DNA of 64,000 nt from G963422275 sp963422275 (GTDB taxonomy: Bacteria > Pseudomonadota > Alphaproteobacteria > Rhodobacterales > Rhodobacteraceae), in assembly GCA_963422275.1 (NCBI GenBank), contig OY729418.1, forward strand, positions 2,914,001-2,978,000, given 5' to 3'. Below are positions 35,467 through 44,972 of the stretch, piece by piece. The position numbers and the translations under genes are program-made. The notes beneath the pieces were generated by a model. It saw nothing but the letters and a program-made list of their open reading frames with translations, was not told where the DNA came from and searched no databases. Positions within the stretch are counted from its first letter, which is position 1; each line of letters begins with the position of its first letter.

Positions 35467-36171
35467 TCAGCCTTTTCCCTTGAACAATATGTCCTGTGCC
35501 TTCTTGTCGCTTTGAATATTTGATCTCAACTCCTCGGCAACCGCACGGCCTGCCTTGACTGCCTTCCGGTTCCCAACCCGGTCCAGCCAAGCGGCCATTC
35601 CAGGAAATTCCTCGATATTCTGCTGCTGGCCCTCCCAAAGCGAAGCCCACGGCCAGATTGCCATGTCCGCAATGGAATAGCTTCCTGCCACGTAATCCCG
35701 GTCCGCAAGGCGACGGTCCAGCACGCCGTAAAGGCGCCTGACCTCATTGCGATAACGATCCTTCGCGTAAGGCAGATCCTGTGGAGGGTCGAGCGAGGGG
35801 GCGTATTTCAGAAAATGATGTGCCTGCCCGGCCATCGGACCGACGCCGCCCATTTGCCACATCAGCCACTCTTCGACTTCGATTCTCTCTCTCTCGCTTG
35901 TTCCGTAGAATCGCCCGTGTTTGCGGGCCAGATACTGAAGAATGGCCGCCGACTCGAAAATGCTTACCGGTCTTCCATCCGGTCCATCGTAGTCGACTAT
36001 CGCCGGCATTCTGTTGTTGGGTGCGATCTTCAGAAAATCCGGCTTGAACTGGTCTCCAGCACCGATATTGATCAGGTTGACGTTGTAGGGCAGACCAAAC
36101 TCTTCCAAAGCGATTGTTATCTTCCACCCGTTTGGGGTTGGCCAATAGTAGAGATCAATCGGTTTGGACAT
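35467..36171 (-). CDS. Glutathione S-transferase family protein
   Basis: A 234-residue protein with an N-terminal thioredoxin-like GST domain (IDLYYWPTPNGWKITIALEE, then PNNRMPAI and SIFESAAILQYLA, with the glutathione-contacting ES) and an all-helical C-terminal domain. The start resembles YghU/YfcG-like bacterial GSTs with disulfide-bond reductase activity. I chose ATG 36171 because the conserved domain begins at once; an in-frame start at 36219 adds 16 unconserved residues. It is convergent with the IspZ-like gene. A perfect inverted repeat lies about 60 bases upstream of its start. Confidence 0.88.
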   Translation of the reverse strand: MSKPIDLYYWPTPNGWKITIALEEFGLPYNVNLINIGAGDQFKPDFLKIAPNNRMPAIVDYDGPDGRPVSIFESAAILQYLARKHGRFYGTSERERIEVEEWLMWQMGGVGPMAGQAHHFLKYAPSLDPPQDLPYAKDRYRNEVRRLYGVLDRRLADRDYVAGSYSIADMAIWPWASLWEGQQQNIEEFPGMAAWLDRVGNRKAVKAGRAVAEELRSNIQSDKKAQDILFKGKG

Positions 36172-36230
36172 GTTGCGCTTCCCTATCCCGGCGGTGCTGC
36201 GGCCAATTCGGATTTTCACAGATATGGCAA

Positions 36231-36258
36231 GCTTGTTGACGAGCGAGCGTCAACAAGC
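36231..36258. repeat. Perfect inverted repeat upstream of the GST gene
   Basis: GCTTGTTGACG and CGTCAACAAGC form an 11-bp perfect inverted repeat around a 6-base spacer, 60-87 bases upstream of the GST start. It has no T-tract, so an operator for a dimeric regulator is more likely than a terminator. Confidence 0.6.
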
Positions 36259-36811
36259 TCGGCAATCATCCTAAAGCGGGTCTCATGTTGATGCAACCAT
36301 TTTGGATGATTGCCCTACGCTTCTTGGCGGCAGGTCTGGTTGGATGATCTAGTCGCAGTTTGGAAATGTTCTATGCTCGTGGGGCGCAGACCAAAACTTC
36401 AAGGTGAAAAAAGCGGGCAAGCTACGCATTTGTCATGGGATGAGATCCTTCGTATCCACTTCCCGCCGGTGGCGACGCGGAGGCATGTGCAATGGCGGAA
36501 TCTGGAATGGAGCAGGAACGCTCGCGTATTTTGGTCGCTGTCCCTGTTGTGCATTCGCCCATTCGCCGACTTGTCCGCATGGCGACCGGAGGCTATCACA
36601 TGGAAGGTGATTCCATCGTCGGATCTATGATTTCGAATTGGTGGCTAGCTTGGTTTGCCAGAGAACGCCAACGATGCTAAAAGTGCGGCGACAGGACCAA
36701 AACCGGGCAATGGCTGTCCGAGTTATGGATTTCAGATGAGGTCGTAACAATCTCCCTGACGCTCAGTCCGCTCGCAGGGAGTATGGCTGGTTCAGGCCAT
36801 GGGTAACGCGA
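36259..36811. other. Region upstream of metZ, possible leader
   Basis: About 550 bases without a supportable gene; several frames are open but none is recognisable. Just before metZ two hairpins can be drawn: CTCCCTG/CAGGGAG (36752-36781) and ATGGC/GCCAT (36783-36800). They could belong to a structured leader. I compared by eye with the SAM-II riboswitch that often precedes metZ in alphaproteobacteria and did not find its conserved core. Confidence 0.35.
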
Positions 36812-37993
36812 ATGGAAAAACCGACTCGGCGTCAAACCAAGGCCGTTCATGCTGGAACGAGGAGAAGCGCCTTCGGCGAGATGTCCGAAGCGATCTTCCT
36901 GACGCAAGGTTTCGCGTACACTAGTGCAGAACAGGCCGAAGCCAGATTCATTGAAGCCGGACCTGACGAGTTCATCTACGCAAGATATGGAAACCCGACC
37001 GTCCGCATGTTTGAGGAAAGAATCGCGGAACTGGAAGGTGCGGAGGACGCGTTTGCGACAGCTTCTGGAATGGCTGCGGTCAACGCTTCGCTGTTCGCGA
37101 TGCTCGGGCAGGGGGACCACGTGGTGTCTTCAAGAGCGCTGTTCGGTTCATGCCTTGTCATACTCGAAGAGATATTACCCCGCTTCGGGATTGAGGTGAC
37201 CTTTGTTGACGGAGTCGACGAGGCGCAGTGGCGGGAAGCTGTCAGGCCCGACACGAAAGTCGTTTTTCTCGAGTCAATATCGAACCCGACTCTTGAGGTG
37301 ATCGATTTGCGGGCCGTATGCGGCATTGCGGAGGCTGTGGGCGCGAAAGTCATAGTCGACAACGTCTTTGCCACTCCCTTGTTTCAAAGTTGCATCGAGC
37401 TTGGAGCCGACATTGTCGTCTACTCCACAACCAAGCATGTAGATGGTCAGGGCCGCTGTCTAGGAGGGGTGGTTCTGGGCACTCGGGAGTACATTCGAAA
37501 AACCCTTGAACCGTACATTAAGCACACTGGCGGGGCAATGAGCCCATTCAACGCCTGGGTCATGCTCAAGGGATTGGAAACGCTGGATCTTAGGTGCAAC
37601 GTTCAAGCCGATAAAGCGCTTGCTCTGGCCAGGAAATTCGAGAATCATCCAAATATCGAAAGAGTGATTTTCCCGCATCTGCCAAGCCATCCGCAGTACG
37701 GACTCGCGAAGGCCCAGCTAAGAAAGGGAGGAACCGTGTTTTCGATCGTGCTACGAGGTGGAAAGAGCGGAGCGTTCCGGTTCCTGAACGCGTTGCGAGT
37801 AATCCTGATTTCCAACAATCTCGGCGATGCAAAAAGCATAGTTACGCATCCGGCCACGACAACGCATCAACGCTTCACGCATGAACATCGCGCGACCTTG
37901 GGAATAGCTGACGGTCTCGTGCGCATTTCGACCGGCCTCGAGGACATCGCCGATCTCGAAGAGGACTTGGAACGGGCCTTGGATGCGGTATAG
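36812..37993 (+). CDS. metZ: O-succinylhomoserine sulfhydrylase
   Basis: A PLP-dependent Cys/Met-metabolism enzyme that makes homocysteine from O-succinylhomoserine and sulfide, 393 residues. It has the Tyr/Arg phosphate-binding motif FIYARYGNPTVRMFEERIA, the SGMAAVNASLFAML block, the PLP-binding Lys208 in YSTTKHVDGQGRCLGG, and SLGDAKS-like NNLGDAKSIVTHPATTTHQ near the C-terminus. The HVDGQGR variant and overall form match metZ rather than metB or metC. No other methionine genes adjoin it. Confidence 0.92.
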   Translation: MEKPTRRQTKAVHAGTRRSAFGEMSEAIFLTQGFAYTSAEQAEARFIEAGPDEFIYARYGNPTVRMFEERIAELEGAEDAFATASGMAAVNASLFAMLGQGDHVVSSRALFGSCLVILEEILPRFGIEVTFVDGVDEAQWREAVRPDTKVVFLESISNPTLEVIDLRAVCGIAEAVGAKVIVDNVFATPLFQSCIELGADIVVYSTTKHVDGQGRCLGGVVLGTREYIRKTLEPYIKHTGGAMSPFNAWVMLKGLETLDLRCNVQADKALALARKFENHPNIERVIFPHLPSHPQYGLAKAQLRKGGTVFSIVLRGGKSGAFRFLNALRVILISNNLGDAKSIVTHPATTTHQRFTHEHRATLGIADGLVRISTGLEDIADLEEDLERALDAV

Positions 37994-38099
37994 CATGCAT
38001 GCTTGGGCATCTGTCGTTTGGACAACCACCTGAATATCGGTGCCCGAGCACGAGATATGGCTCATGCTCTCGGCACGAAACTGACTCTGGAATCAGCCG

Positions 38100-39548
38100 A
38101 TGTTAGACATACGGCCGGTCGGCTACCTGATCGGACTTCTTGTCAGCTTTCTAGGGGTGACGATGCTCATCCCCATGGTGTTCGACCTAGTCGCCCAAAA
38201 TGGCCATTGGACATCCTTCGCGATATCCGGGTGCCTTACCATTGTGCTGGGGGGCATTCTTGCGGTCTCCAGCGCGAACACGATCGCCGAGGGGCTTACA
38301 ATTCGCCAAACATTCGTGTTCACGACTGGAGTGTTTCTTGTGCTTCCGGTTTTTGGGGCGCTCCCGCTCATGTTCGGTGGCACGCACCTTCGCTTTGTGG
38401 ACGCCTTTTTTGAGGCAATGTCGGGTCTGACCACGACCGGCGCGACAATCCTTGTCGGGCTGGATTCGCTTCCCGACGGAATCTTGGTGTGGCGAGGGCT
38501 TCTCCAGTGGATCGGGGGCATAAGCATCATAATTGTGGCAATGGTGTTTCTTCCACTGCTTAGAGTGGGTGGAATGCAGCTGTTCCGATTGGAAAGTTAC
38601 GACACGCTTGGCTCGATCCTGCCGCGGGCAGCTGAGGTGACGCGTTCAATTTCAATGATCTACATGTCTTTGACCTTCGCCTGTGCCATAGGGTACGCAC
38701 TGTCTGGATTGTCTGCATTCGACGCTTTCGTGCACTCGATGACGACCATCGCCACCGGTGGTTTTGCCAATCAAGATGGTTCATTCCAAGGCTTGGGAGC
38801 GAGCGCGGAGTATGTTGGATCCGCATTCATGATTCTTGCGGCATTGCCGTTTATCCGGTACTTCCAGTTCGTCAATGGCTCTTTCTGGCCGTTGTTGAAG
38901 GATAGTCAGATAAAGAGCTTTCTGGTCATCGCGATCATCGTCGTTACCGCCTTGGTCGCCTGGCATGTCTTCATGCTTGAAACAGATGCCGAGCCTGCGT
39001 TCCGCAAGGCTCTGTTCAATGGCGTATCAATATTGACCGGAACTGGATATGCCAGCGACGACTATGGCACGTGGGGGACTTTTCCGGTCGTGCTGTTCCT
39101 CCTGATCGGATTGATAGGAGGATGTGCCGGATCCACAAGCTGCTCGATCAAGGTGTTCCGCTTCCAGCTTTTTACCGCTTCCGTGCTTTCGCAGGTTAGG
39201 CGAATGATCTGGCCGCATGCTGTCGTGACGGTTCGTTACGGGGGCCATACCGTCCGTCCGGACGTGAGAGCGTCCGTAATGTCATTTCTTGTTGCTTTCC
39301 TCAGTACGCTCGTGGTCATAGCAATGCTTCTCGCGCTGACTGGATTGGATATGATCACGTCAATTTCCGGGGCCATTGCGTGCTTAGCAAACATTGGACC
39401 CGGCCTCGGGCAAGAAATCGGCCCGGCGGGAAACTACGCGGACGTGAACGACTTCGCAAAATGGGTGCTCGTTGCGGCCATGCTAATAGGAAGACTTGAG
39501 CTGATGGCTGTATACGCACTCCTCACGATCCGCTTCTGGAGAGGTTAG
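38100..39548 (+). CDS. TrkH-family potassium uptake protein
   Basis: An inner-membrane K+ channel/transporter subunit of 482 residues with about ten membrane helices. The four pore loops typical of Trk/Ktr/HKT proteins are visible: SGLTTTGATI, HSMTTIATGGFAN, SILTGTGYAS, and a late AIACLANIGPGLG. It needs a cytoplasmic TrkA partner, which is not encoded in this window. It ends one base before the next gene begins, so it may be co-transcribed with it. Confidence 0.92.
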   Translation: MLDIRPVGYLIGLLVSFLGVTMLIPMVFDLVAQNGHWTSFAISGCLTIVLGGILAVSSANTIAEGLTIRQTFVFTTGVFLVLPVFGALPLMFGGTHLRFVDAFFEAMSGLTTTGATILVGLDSLPDGILVWRGLLQWIGGISIIIVAMVFLPLLRVGGMQLFRLESYDTLGSILPRAAEVTRSISMIYMSLTFACAIGYALSGLSAFDAFVHSMTTIATGGFANQDGSFQGLGASAEYVGSAFMILAALPFIRYFQFVNGSFWPLLKDSQIKSFLVIAIIVVTALVAWHVFMLETDAEPAFRKALFNGVSILTGTGYASDDYGTWGTFPVVLFLLIGLIGGCAGSTSCSIKVFRFQLFTASVLSQVRRMIWPHAVVTVRYGGHTVRPDVRASVMSFLVAFLSTLVVIAMLLALTGLDMITSISGAIACLANIGPGLGQEIGPAGNYADVNDFAKWVLVAAMLIGRLELMAVYALLTIRFWRG

Positions 39549-41150
39549 ATGGAACCAGATCACGAAAAACTTGGCGTTCAGCTTTGCCATGCGCTGGCGG
39601 ATCTGGGCGTTGACACGGTGTTCGGGGTTCCGGGCGTTCACAATCAGGAACTCTACAGAGGATTCGCGCATGCGCCGATAAAGCACGTTCTCGCTCGGCA
39701 CGAGCAAGGCGTGGGCTTCATGGCCGACGGATACGCCCGTGCTACGGGCAAGCCCGGGGTCGCGTTCGTGATAACCGGGCCTGGGCTCACCAACGTCCTC
39801 ACGCCAGTCGGTCAGGCATATTCGGACTCCGTGCCGATGCTCGTGATCGCGACATGTCTGGACGAAGATGCGCTGCAGATTGGCAAGGGCCGCTTGCACC
39901 AACTCAAGAATCAGACACTTGCAGGCGACGCCGTTGCCGATTGGTGTGCCACCAGCTCCAGTCCAGATTCGGTCTTCAGGCTGGTTGCCCGGGCGTTCAA
40001 CGAGTTTCGAACAACGAGACCCCGGCCGAAAATCATCCAAATCCCAGTGGATATGCTGAAACTGGAGTGCACGTTCGACACTCCAGCGATGGTCCGGTCC
40101 ATTCCACCAGCTCCAGACCCGGAGGCCGTTGCGAAAGCCGCGGAAATGCTTGCGGACGCGGGAAGGCCGCTGTTCATTTTTGGAGGTGGCGCGGTCGGCG
40201 CCGTCCTCGAAGCGAACGACATAATCGAGAAGACCCGAGGTGCTGTTTTCCTGACCTACGCGGGAAGGGGGATTGTCTCCTCAAAAAACAGACTGAATTT
40301 TGGCTCGTTCCTGGCCAGACCCGAGAGCCGGAACGTGATCGCTTCGGCCGACCTCGTCGTCACGGTTGGCACTGAAGTGTCGGAGGTCGATCTTTGGCGC
40401 GACAGGCTTGGGCACACAGCCCCGATGATTCGGGTCAACCTCGATACCCAGACATTTCTCGACGCGGGTCCGGAAGATCTGTCCATTCTCGGCGACGCAG
40501 GCGCATTTCTTCGGCAACTTGGAACGCTGCTGGAGGGGCATGAGGCGAGGACATCGTGGAGCGCGACAGAAGTTTCGAACATCCGCAACTCCATGCGGGC
40601 ATCTTGCGAGGCTGCCCGCCCCGGCATTGGATCCGTTATCGACCTGCTGGAAAGGTCACTTCCGAGCGATGCGTTGATCTACTCCGACATGACCCAGTTC
40701 GCGTATGCAGGCAAGGAACTGTTCTTCGTCGAGTCGCCGAGGCAATGGCACCATCCAACCGGATTCGGTACGCTGGGGTACGCACTGCCTGCCGCGATCG
40801 GGGGAAAGGTTGGCCGTCCTGACCGCTCCGTGATCGCCGTGGCCGGCGATTACGGGTTCCAGTACACGATGCAGGAACTCGGCACTGCAGTCGATCTCGA
40901 CATTTCGCTTCCTGTCTTGATCTGGGACAACGGAAAGCTGAAAGAGATCGAGGACCACATGATTACGTCGCAAATCTCGCCAACGGCCGTTTCCGCCACG
41001 AATCCCGATTTTTCGGTCATTGCCCAAGCTTACGGCATCCCGGCGTTTGCTCCCCGCTCGCTCGATCAGCTCGAGGTGGATCTGGCCGAGGCATTTGCCA
41101 CGGAAACTCCGAGCCTGATTCACCTGCGTTCAGGAGATTTTGGCGGATAG
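39549..41150 (+). CDS. ThDP-dependent enzyme, acetolactate synthase-like (possible 5-guanidino-2-oxopentanoate decarboxylase)
   Basis: A 533-residue thiamine diphosphate enzyme with three domains: Pyr domain with cofactor-activating Glu52 (ARHEQGVGFMADGYAR), a central domain, and a PP domain with GDYGFQYTMQELGTAV and IWDNGKLKEI as a variant of the GDG..N motif. It resembles acetolactate synthase large subunits, but no small regulatory subunit is adjacent. Similar stand-alone enzymes in Rhodobacterales are annotated as 5-guanidino-2-oxopentanoate decarboxylase (arginine transaminase pathway); I recall this and could not check it here. Its ATG directly follows the trkH stop. It converges with the sarcosine-oxidase-like operon. 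Confidence 0.75.
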   Translation: MEPDHEKLGVQLCHALADLGVDTVFGVPGVHNQELYRGFAHAPIKHVLARHEQGVGFMADGYARATGKPGVAFVITGPGLTNVLTPVGQAYSDSVPMLVIATCLDEDALQIGKGRLHQLKNQTLAGDAVADWCATSSSPDSVFRLVARAFNEFRTTRPRPKIIQIPVDMLKLECTFDTPAMVRSIPPAPDPEAVAKAAEMLADAGRPLFIFGGGAVGAVLEANDIIEKTRGAVFLTYAGRGIVSSKNRLNFGSFLARPESRNVIASADLVVTVGTEVSEVDLWRDRLGHTAPMIRVNLDTQTFLDAGPEDLSILGDAGAFLRQLGTLLEGHEARTSWSATEVSNIRNSMRASCEAARPGIGSVIDLLERSLPSDALIYSDMTQFAYAGKELFFVESPRQWHHPTGFGTLGYALPAAIGGKVGRPDRSVIAVAGDYGFQYTMQELGTAVDLDISLPVLIWDNGKLKEIEDHMITSQISPTAVSATNPDFSVIAQAYGIPAFAPRSLDQLEVDLAEAFATETPSLIHLRSGDFGG

Positions 41151-41163
41151 CGTCGTTTAGCGA

Positions 41164-41733
41164 TCAGGAGACGTTCCTGACCGATGTCTCGATGGCGTGG
41201 AGGAAAGACTTGGCCGACGAACTGGCTGAGAGCAGCAAGTATCGAGACTCACCTTCACACATGATAATGGTCCCGAGATGCTCCATAACGGTCCGCGCAA
41301 CGGTTCCGGGAGGAAACCTGGCCGGTTCAAGATCGATCGGGCACACCCTTTCGAGTGCGGGGATCGCGAGAGGACCTTCTAGCCGCAGCATGACCCAATT
41401 GTCCGTCTGATCAGTGTAGTATCCAGCTGCCCCGAGTTTCCTTGACACCAGATCGAGCGGGTCTTTCTCTTCGTTAGCGAGGACAGCGAAGAATTGATCC
41501 ACTGCCATTCCAAGCAGCCTGATTGATCCATCTTCCGTTGCCTCCGACGTTCCCGGCTTCGGGATTGAGATCCCCCAAGCGCGGTCGATCGCTTCCCCGA
41601 TCTCAATCTTTCCTCCAAGCGGGCACGCGACTGAAACCAATGCAAGATCGGCAATCTCCTTCAAGGAGGTTCCATTGAGATCCATGGAGTAGCCCCCGAT
41701 GAATGGCTCCGCTCTCAATTCAAGATCAGCCAC
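41164..41733 (-). CDS. mgdD: Sarcosine oxidase gamma-like subunit, probable N-methylglutamate dehydrogenase MgdD
   Basis: The small gamma subunit (189 residues) of the heterotetrameric sarcosine oxidase/N-methylglutamate dehydrogenase family. It has the SoxG features ALVSVACPLGGK, WGISIPKPG, DNWVMLRLEGP and FPPGTVARTVMEHLGTIIM. The subunit lacks a cofactor and stabilises the complex. It starts with GTG and overlaps the alpha-subunit gene by eight bases, last in the four-gene operon. The assignment to N-methylglutamate rather than sarcosine comes from mgsABC-gmaS in the same window. Confidence 0.75.
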   Translation of the reverse strand: MADLELRAEPFIGGYSMDLNGTSLKEIADLALVSVACPLGGKIEIGEAIDRAWGISIPKPGTSEATEDGSIRLLGMAVDQFFAVLANEEKDPLDLVSRKLGAAGYYTDQTDNWVMLRLEGPLAIPALERVCPIDLEPARFPPGTVARTVMEHLGTIIMCEGESRYLLLSASSSAKSFLHAIETSVRNVS

Positions 41734-44674
41734 GCAAGCGCTCTCCTTGAGGGTCGAAGAAATGCGCCGAAACGATCTCCACTTCCGTTTCCTTGCCGCG
41801 AACGGGATCGACGGCCTTGATTCTTTCTCCTATCCGCTGGTCACCGCTTTTGATAAATCCAAGCCCGATCCAGTGGTCAAGTGTCGGCGAAAAGGCGACC
41901 GACGTCATCCAGCCTTCGTCATTCTCCATCGTCGCGCCCTTTCCGAGAGACACGAAATGCGCTCCGGCGTTCAATTCAGCCTCACGATTCACCGGGCGAA
42001 GTCCGACCAGTTTCTTGGCGTCCTCGCGGTTGAGTTCGTCACGCTCGGAAAGCACGCTGCCAATGCTGTCCTTCTTCTTTGACACCAGGCGTGCCATTCC
42101 GAGATTCAGCGCAGTCGTCTGGCCGTTGATCTCATTCACCACAGCATGCCCTTTTTCGATTCTAAGCACGGACAGGGCCTCTGTGCCGTATGGAATCGCA
42201 TCGAACTCCTCGCCCGCGGCCATCAATGCCTCGATCAGCGACACGCCGTAGCGTGAGGGCACGGCGACCTCGTATGCGAGCTCCCCAGAGAAAGAGATGC
42301 GGAACAGTCTTGCCCGGATGCTGCCGCACACGGTGATTTCGGCGCACGCCATGAATGGAAACGCTTCGTTCGAGATGTCAAAGCTTTCATCCACTATTTT
42401 TCTCAGCAAGGAACGAGAATTCGGGCCCGCCACCGCATACTGCGCCCACCCGTCGGTAATCGAGATAAGGTGGACGTCCATCTCGGGCCAGAGGCACTGG
42501 CGGGCGAATTCCATCTGGCGGAACACCAGCACCGCGTTGGCAGTCGTGGTGGTCATCACGTAGTGGTTTTCCGAAAGGCGTGCCGTCGTCCCGTCGTCGT
42601 AGGCGATTCCGTCCTCGCGCAGCATCAAGCCGTAACGAACCTTGCCAACTGGGAGCTTGGCAAACCCGTTGCAGTAGATTCGGTTCAAGAGTGCGCTGGC
42701 GTCGCGGCCTTGGATATCAATCTTGCCAAGAGTGGAAACATCGCAGATCCCGACCGATGTTCGCACGGCAAGCGCCTCACGGTCCACGCTCTGGCGCCAT
42801 TCCGTCTCTCCCTCGATCGGATACCACTGGGCCCGCAGCCATGGTCCGGTCTCGACGAAAACCGCTCCCCGGCTTTCCGCCCACCTGTGGCTCGGCGGCA
42901 ATCGTGTCGGCCGGAATTGGTTGCCGCGCGCCCGCCCTCCCAGAGCGCCGATGGCCACGGGCGTGTACGGCGGGCGGTAAACTGTCGTTCCAGTCTCCTC
43001 AATCGACTTCCCGGTCAGTCCGGCCATGATCGCCAGGGCCGGAACGTTGGCGGTCTTTCCCTGATCCGTGGCCATCCCCAGTGTGGTATACCGCTTCAGG
43101 TGCTCCACTGACTCGTAGCCTTCCATTTGGGATAGCTGGATGTCCTTGATCGTGACATCGTTCTGCAAATCAACCCACGCGCGTGCCTGACTTTCCTTTA
43201 CATGCCAAAATGCAGACAATTCCGACGCTTCGTCCTCGGCGTTCGGACTCTTCATGCGGGGAATCTTGAACCCCAGTTCCTTTGCGGCACTCTTCCCGGC
43301 CTTGGTGCCGTCGGACAAAGTCGAGGACAGGCCGAAAACTCCATGTGCAGCGCCGGCGACACTCATTCCGACAGGCATGTTCGAGTCGGGGACAAATGCT
43401 GCAATGTCAGGATTCCACGCGGGGCGACTGCGGTGATGGCAGGTCAAGTGAACAGTCGGATTCCACCCACCGGAAACCGCAAGGCAATCCGCAGGAATGA
43501 TCTGACCGCCCAACAGCTTGATGGACTTCAGAGACTTTCGGCCCATGGCCTCGACCACTTGGCCGCCCATGACGACGCTAGCCCCCGCGATAGAATGTTG
43601 TGGCGCGCACTCTCGCGTGTCAATCACTGCGGTAACCTCGACATTCGCTTCAGCCAAATCACCAGCCGTTCGCCAGCCATAGTCATTGTTCGTGAAGACT
43701 GCGACACGCTTTCCAGCGGAGACCCCAAACCTGTTCAAGTAGGTTCTGACCGCACCAGCGAGCATCACTCCCGGGCGGTCGTTGTTGCCGAACGCAATCG
43801 ATCGCTCTATGGATCCGGCACAGACGATAGATCGCTTCGAATAGACCCGCCACAGGACCTGCCGCGGCTTTCCCGCCGCGCCCGGCAAATGATCCGTCTT
43901 GCGCTCCAAGAGGCCGAAGACACCGTGATCGAACGTACCGTAAACGGTCGTGCGGGCCATTACGCGCGCATTGTCCATCGATTTCAGCTCTGACACCGCT
44001 AAACGGGCCCACTCCGCGCCAGGCTTGCCATCGATATCGAGTTTTTCCGCGTTCAGCCGACCTCCCAAAAGGAAGTCTTCGTCTGCAATGATCACTCGTG
44101 CACCGGCTCTCCCTGCAGCAAGCGCGGCTGAAATCCCGGCGGGTCCTCCACCGATCACGAGGATGTCGCAGTGGAGGAATCCCTTGTCGTAGATGTCCGG
44201 ATCAGGCTCCATGGACAGTTTTCCAAGGCCCGCCGAGGCCCTGATGAGTGGTTCATAGACCGATTCCCAGAGTTTCTTGGGCCACATGAAAGTCTTGTAG
44301 TAAAAACCAGCGGACAGGAATGGCGAGAAAAGATCATTGATCTCCATGAAATCCGCGCCAAGCGAGGGCCGGTGATTCTGGCTGGTCGCGGCAAGACCTT
44401 CGAATAGTTCGGCAACGGTTGCCCTGGTGTTTGGCTCCTGATGTGCCCTTGCCCGCAACTGGACAAGAGCATTTGGTTCTTCCGGCCCGGCTGAAAAAAC
44501 GCCGCGGGGGCGATGGTACTTGAATGATCGTCCAACGAGCCGTTGACCGTTTGCCAGAAGCGCTGAGGCAAGCGTGTCGCCTGGGTGTCCCAACATTGGT
44601 TTGTCGTTGAACGTGAACTGGTAGGTTCTGGTCCTGTCCAAGAGGCCATCGCCCACACGATGGGTCTGTATCAT
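41726..44674 (-). CDS. mgdC: Sarcosine oxidase alpha-like subunit, probable N-methylglutamate dehydrogenase MgdC
   Basis: The large alpha subunit, 982 residues. An N-terminal ferredoxin-like region comes first (GDTLASALLANG..VGRSFKYHRPRG, about 33-63). A pyridine-nucleotide-disulfide oxidoreductase domain follows, with DILVIGGGPAGISAALAAG at about 168-186. The C-terminal aminomethyltransferase (GcvT-like) domain from about residue 600 binds tetrahydrofolate and captures the methyl carbon released by amine oxidation. The protein is full length. Its start overlaps the delta-subunit stop (ATGA). In the N-methylglutamate pathway this complex converts N-methylglutamate to glutamate and methylene-tetrahydrofolate or formaldehyde. 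Sarcosine oxidase is the alternative. Confidence 0.8.
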   Translation of the reverse strand: MIQTHRVGDGLLDRTRTYQFTFNDKPMLGHPGDTLASALLANGQRLVGRSFKYHRPRGVFSAGPEEPNALVQLRARAHQEPNTRATVAELFEGLAATSQNHRPSLGADFMEINDLFSPFLSAGFYYKTFMWPKKLWESVYEPLIRASAGLGKLSMEPDPDIYDKGFLHCDILVIGGGPAGISAALAAGRAGARVIIADEDFLLGGRLNAEKLDIDGKPGAEWARLAVSELKSMDNARVMARTTVYGTFDHGVFGLLERKTDHLPGAAGKPRQVLWRVYSKRSIVCAGSIERSIAFGNNDRPGVMLAGAVRTYLNRFGVSAGKRVAVFTNNDYGWRTAGDLAEANVEVTAVIDTRECAPQHSIAGASVVMGGQVVEAMGRKSLKSIKLLGGQIIPADCLAVSGGWNPTVHLTCHHRSRPAWNPDIAAFVPDSNMPVGMSVAGAAHGVFGLSSTLSDGTKAGKSAAKELGFKIPRMKSPNAEDEASELSAFWHVKESQARAWVDLQNDVTIKDIQLSQMEGYESVEHLKRYTTLGMATDQGKTANVPALAIMAGLTGKSIEETGTTVYRPPYTPVAIGALGGRARGNQFRPTRLPPSHRWAESRGAVFVETGPWLRAQWYPIEGETEWRQSVDREALAVRTSVGICDVSTLGKIDIQGRDASALLNRIYCNGFAKLPVGKVRYGLMLREDGIAYDDGTTARLSENHYVMTTTTANAVLVFRQMEFARQCLWPEMDVHLISITDGWAQYAVAGPNSRSLLRKIVDESFDISNEAFPFMACAEITVCGSIRARLFRISFSGELAYEVAVPSRYGVSLIEALMAAGEEFDAIPYGTEALSVLRIEKGHAVVNEINGQTTALNLGMARLVSKKKDSIGSVLSERDELNREDAKKLVGLRPVNREAELNAGAHFVSLGKGATMENDEGWMTSVAFSPTLDHWIGLGFIKSGDQRIGERIKAVDPVRGKETEVEIVSAHFFDPQGERLRG

Positions 44675-44958
44675 GTTCCGCGGCCCAATTTTTTCGCGAC
44701 ATCTCGCGCAAGCTCTACTTTCGTGATGTCATGCGTCGTTGTGTCCCTGGTCACGACCAGCCATGAGCGGTCTCCCTGTTCGTGATACCACAGCTCTCTG
44801 TGCTCTCCAGCTGGATTGTTCCGGACGTGCATGTACTCGTAGAATTTCTCGCTCGCCTCGGAATCCTGCCAGTCAGGCCTATCGATCAGGCATGCGTCTC
44901 CGAGATAGACGAATTCCGCGGCGTCGCGCGGACCTAGAAGAGGATGATCAATTATCAT
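44671..44958 (-). CDS. mgdB: Sarcosine oxidase delta-like subunit lacking the zinc cysteines, probable MgdB
   Basis: A 95-residue delta subunit. The SoxD fold is recognisable from DAAEFVYLGDA, YEYMHVRNNPAG and HRELWYHEQGDRSW. However, the zinc-binding CPYCG near the N-terminus of classical SoxD is replaced by HPLLGP, and the later HGC is replaced by EQGD, so no Cys pair remains. The only cysteine is Cys23. The zinc site is therefore lost, possibly a lineage or N-methylglutamate-dehydrogenase-specific form. It lies 14 bases after the beta gene and overlaps the alpha gene by four bases, as in soxBDAG and mgdABCD operons. Confidence 0.75.
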   Translation of the reverse strand: MIIDHPLLGPRDAAEFVYLGDACLIDRPDWQDSEASEKFYEYMHVRNNPAGEHRELWYHEQGDRSWLVVTRDTTTHDITKVELARDVAKKLGRGT

Positions 44959-44972
44959 TCGGTCATTTCGGA

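Noticed and set aside
36600..36811. SAM-II riboswitch before metZ
   Set aside because: I searched by eye for the conserved GUGAUUU and GCUAAA core with the correct stem and pseudoknot spacing and did not find it.
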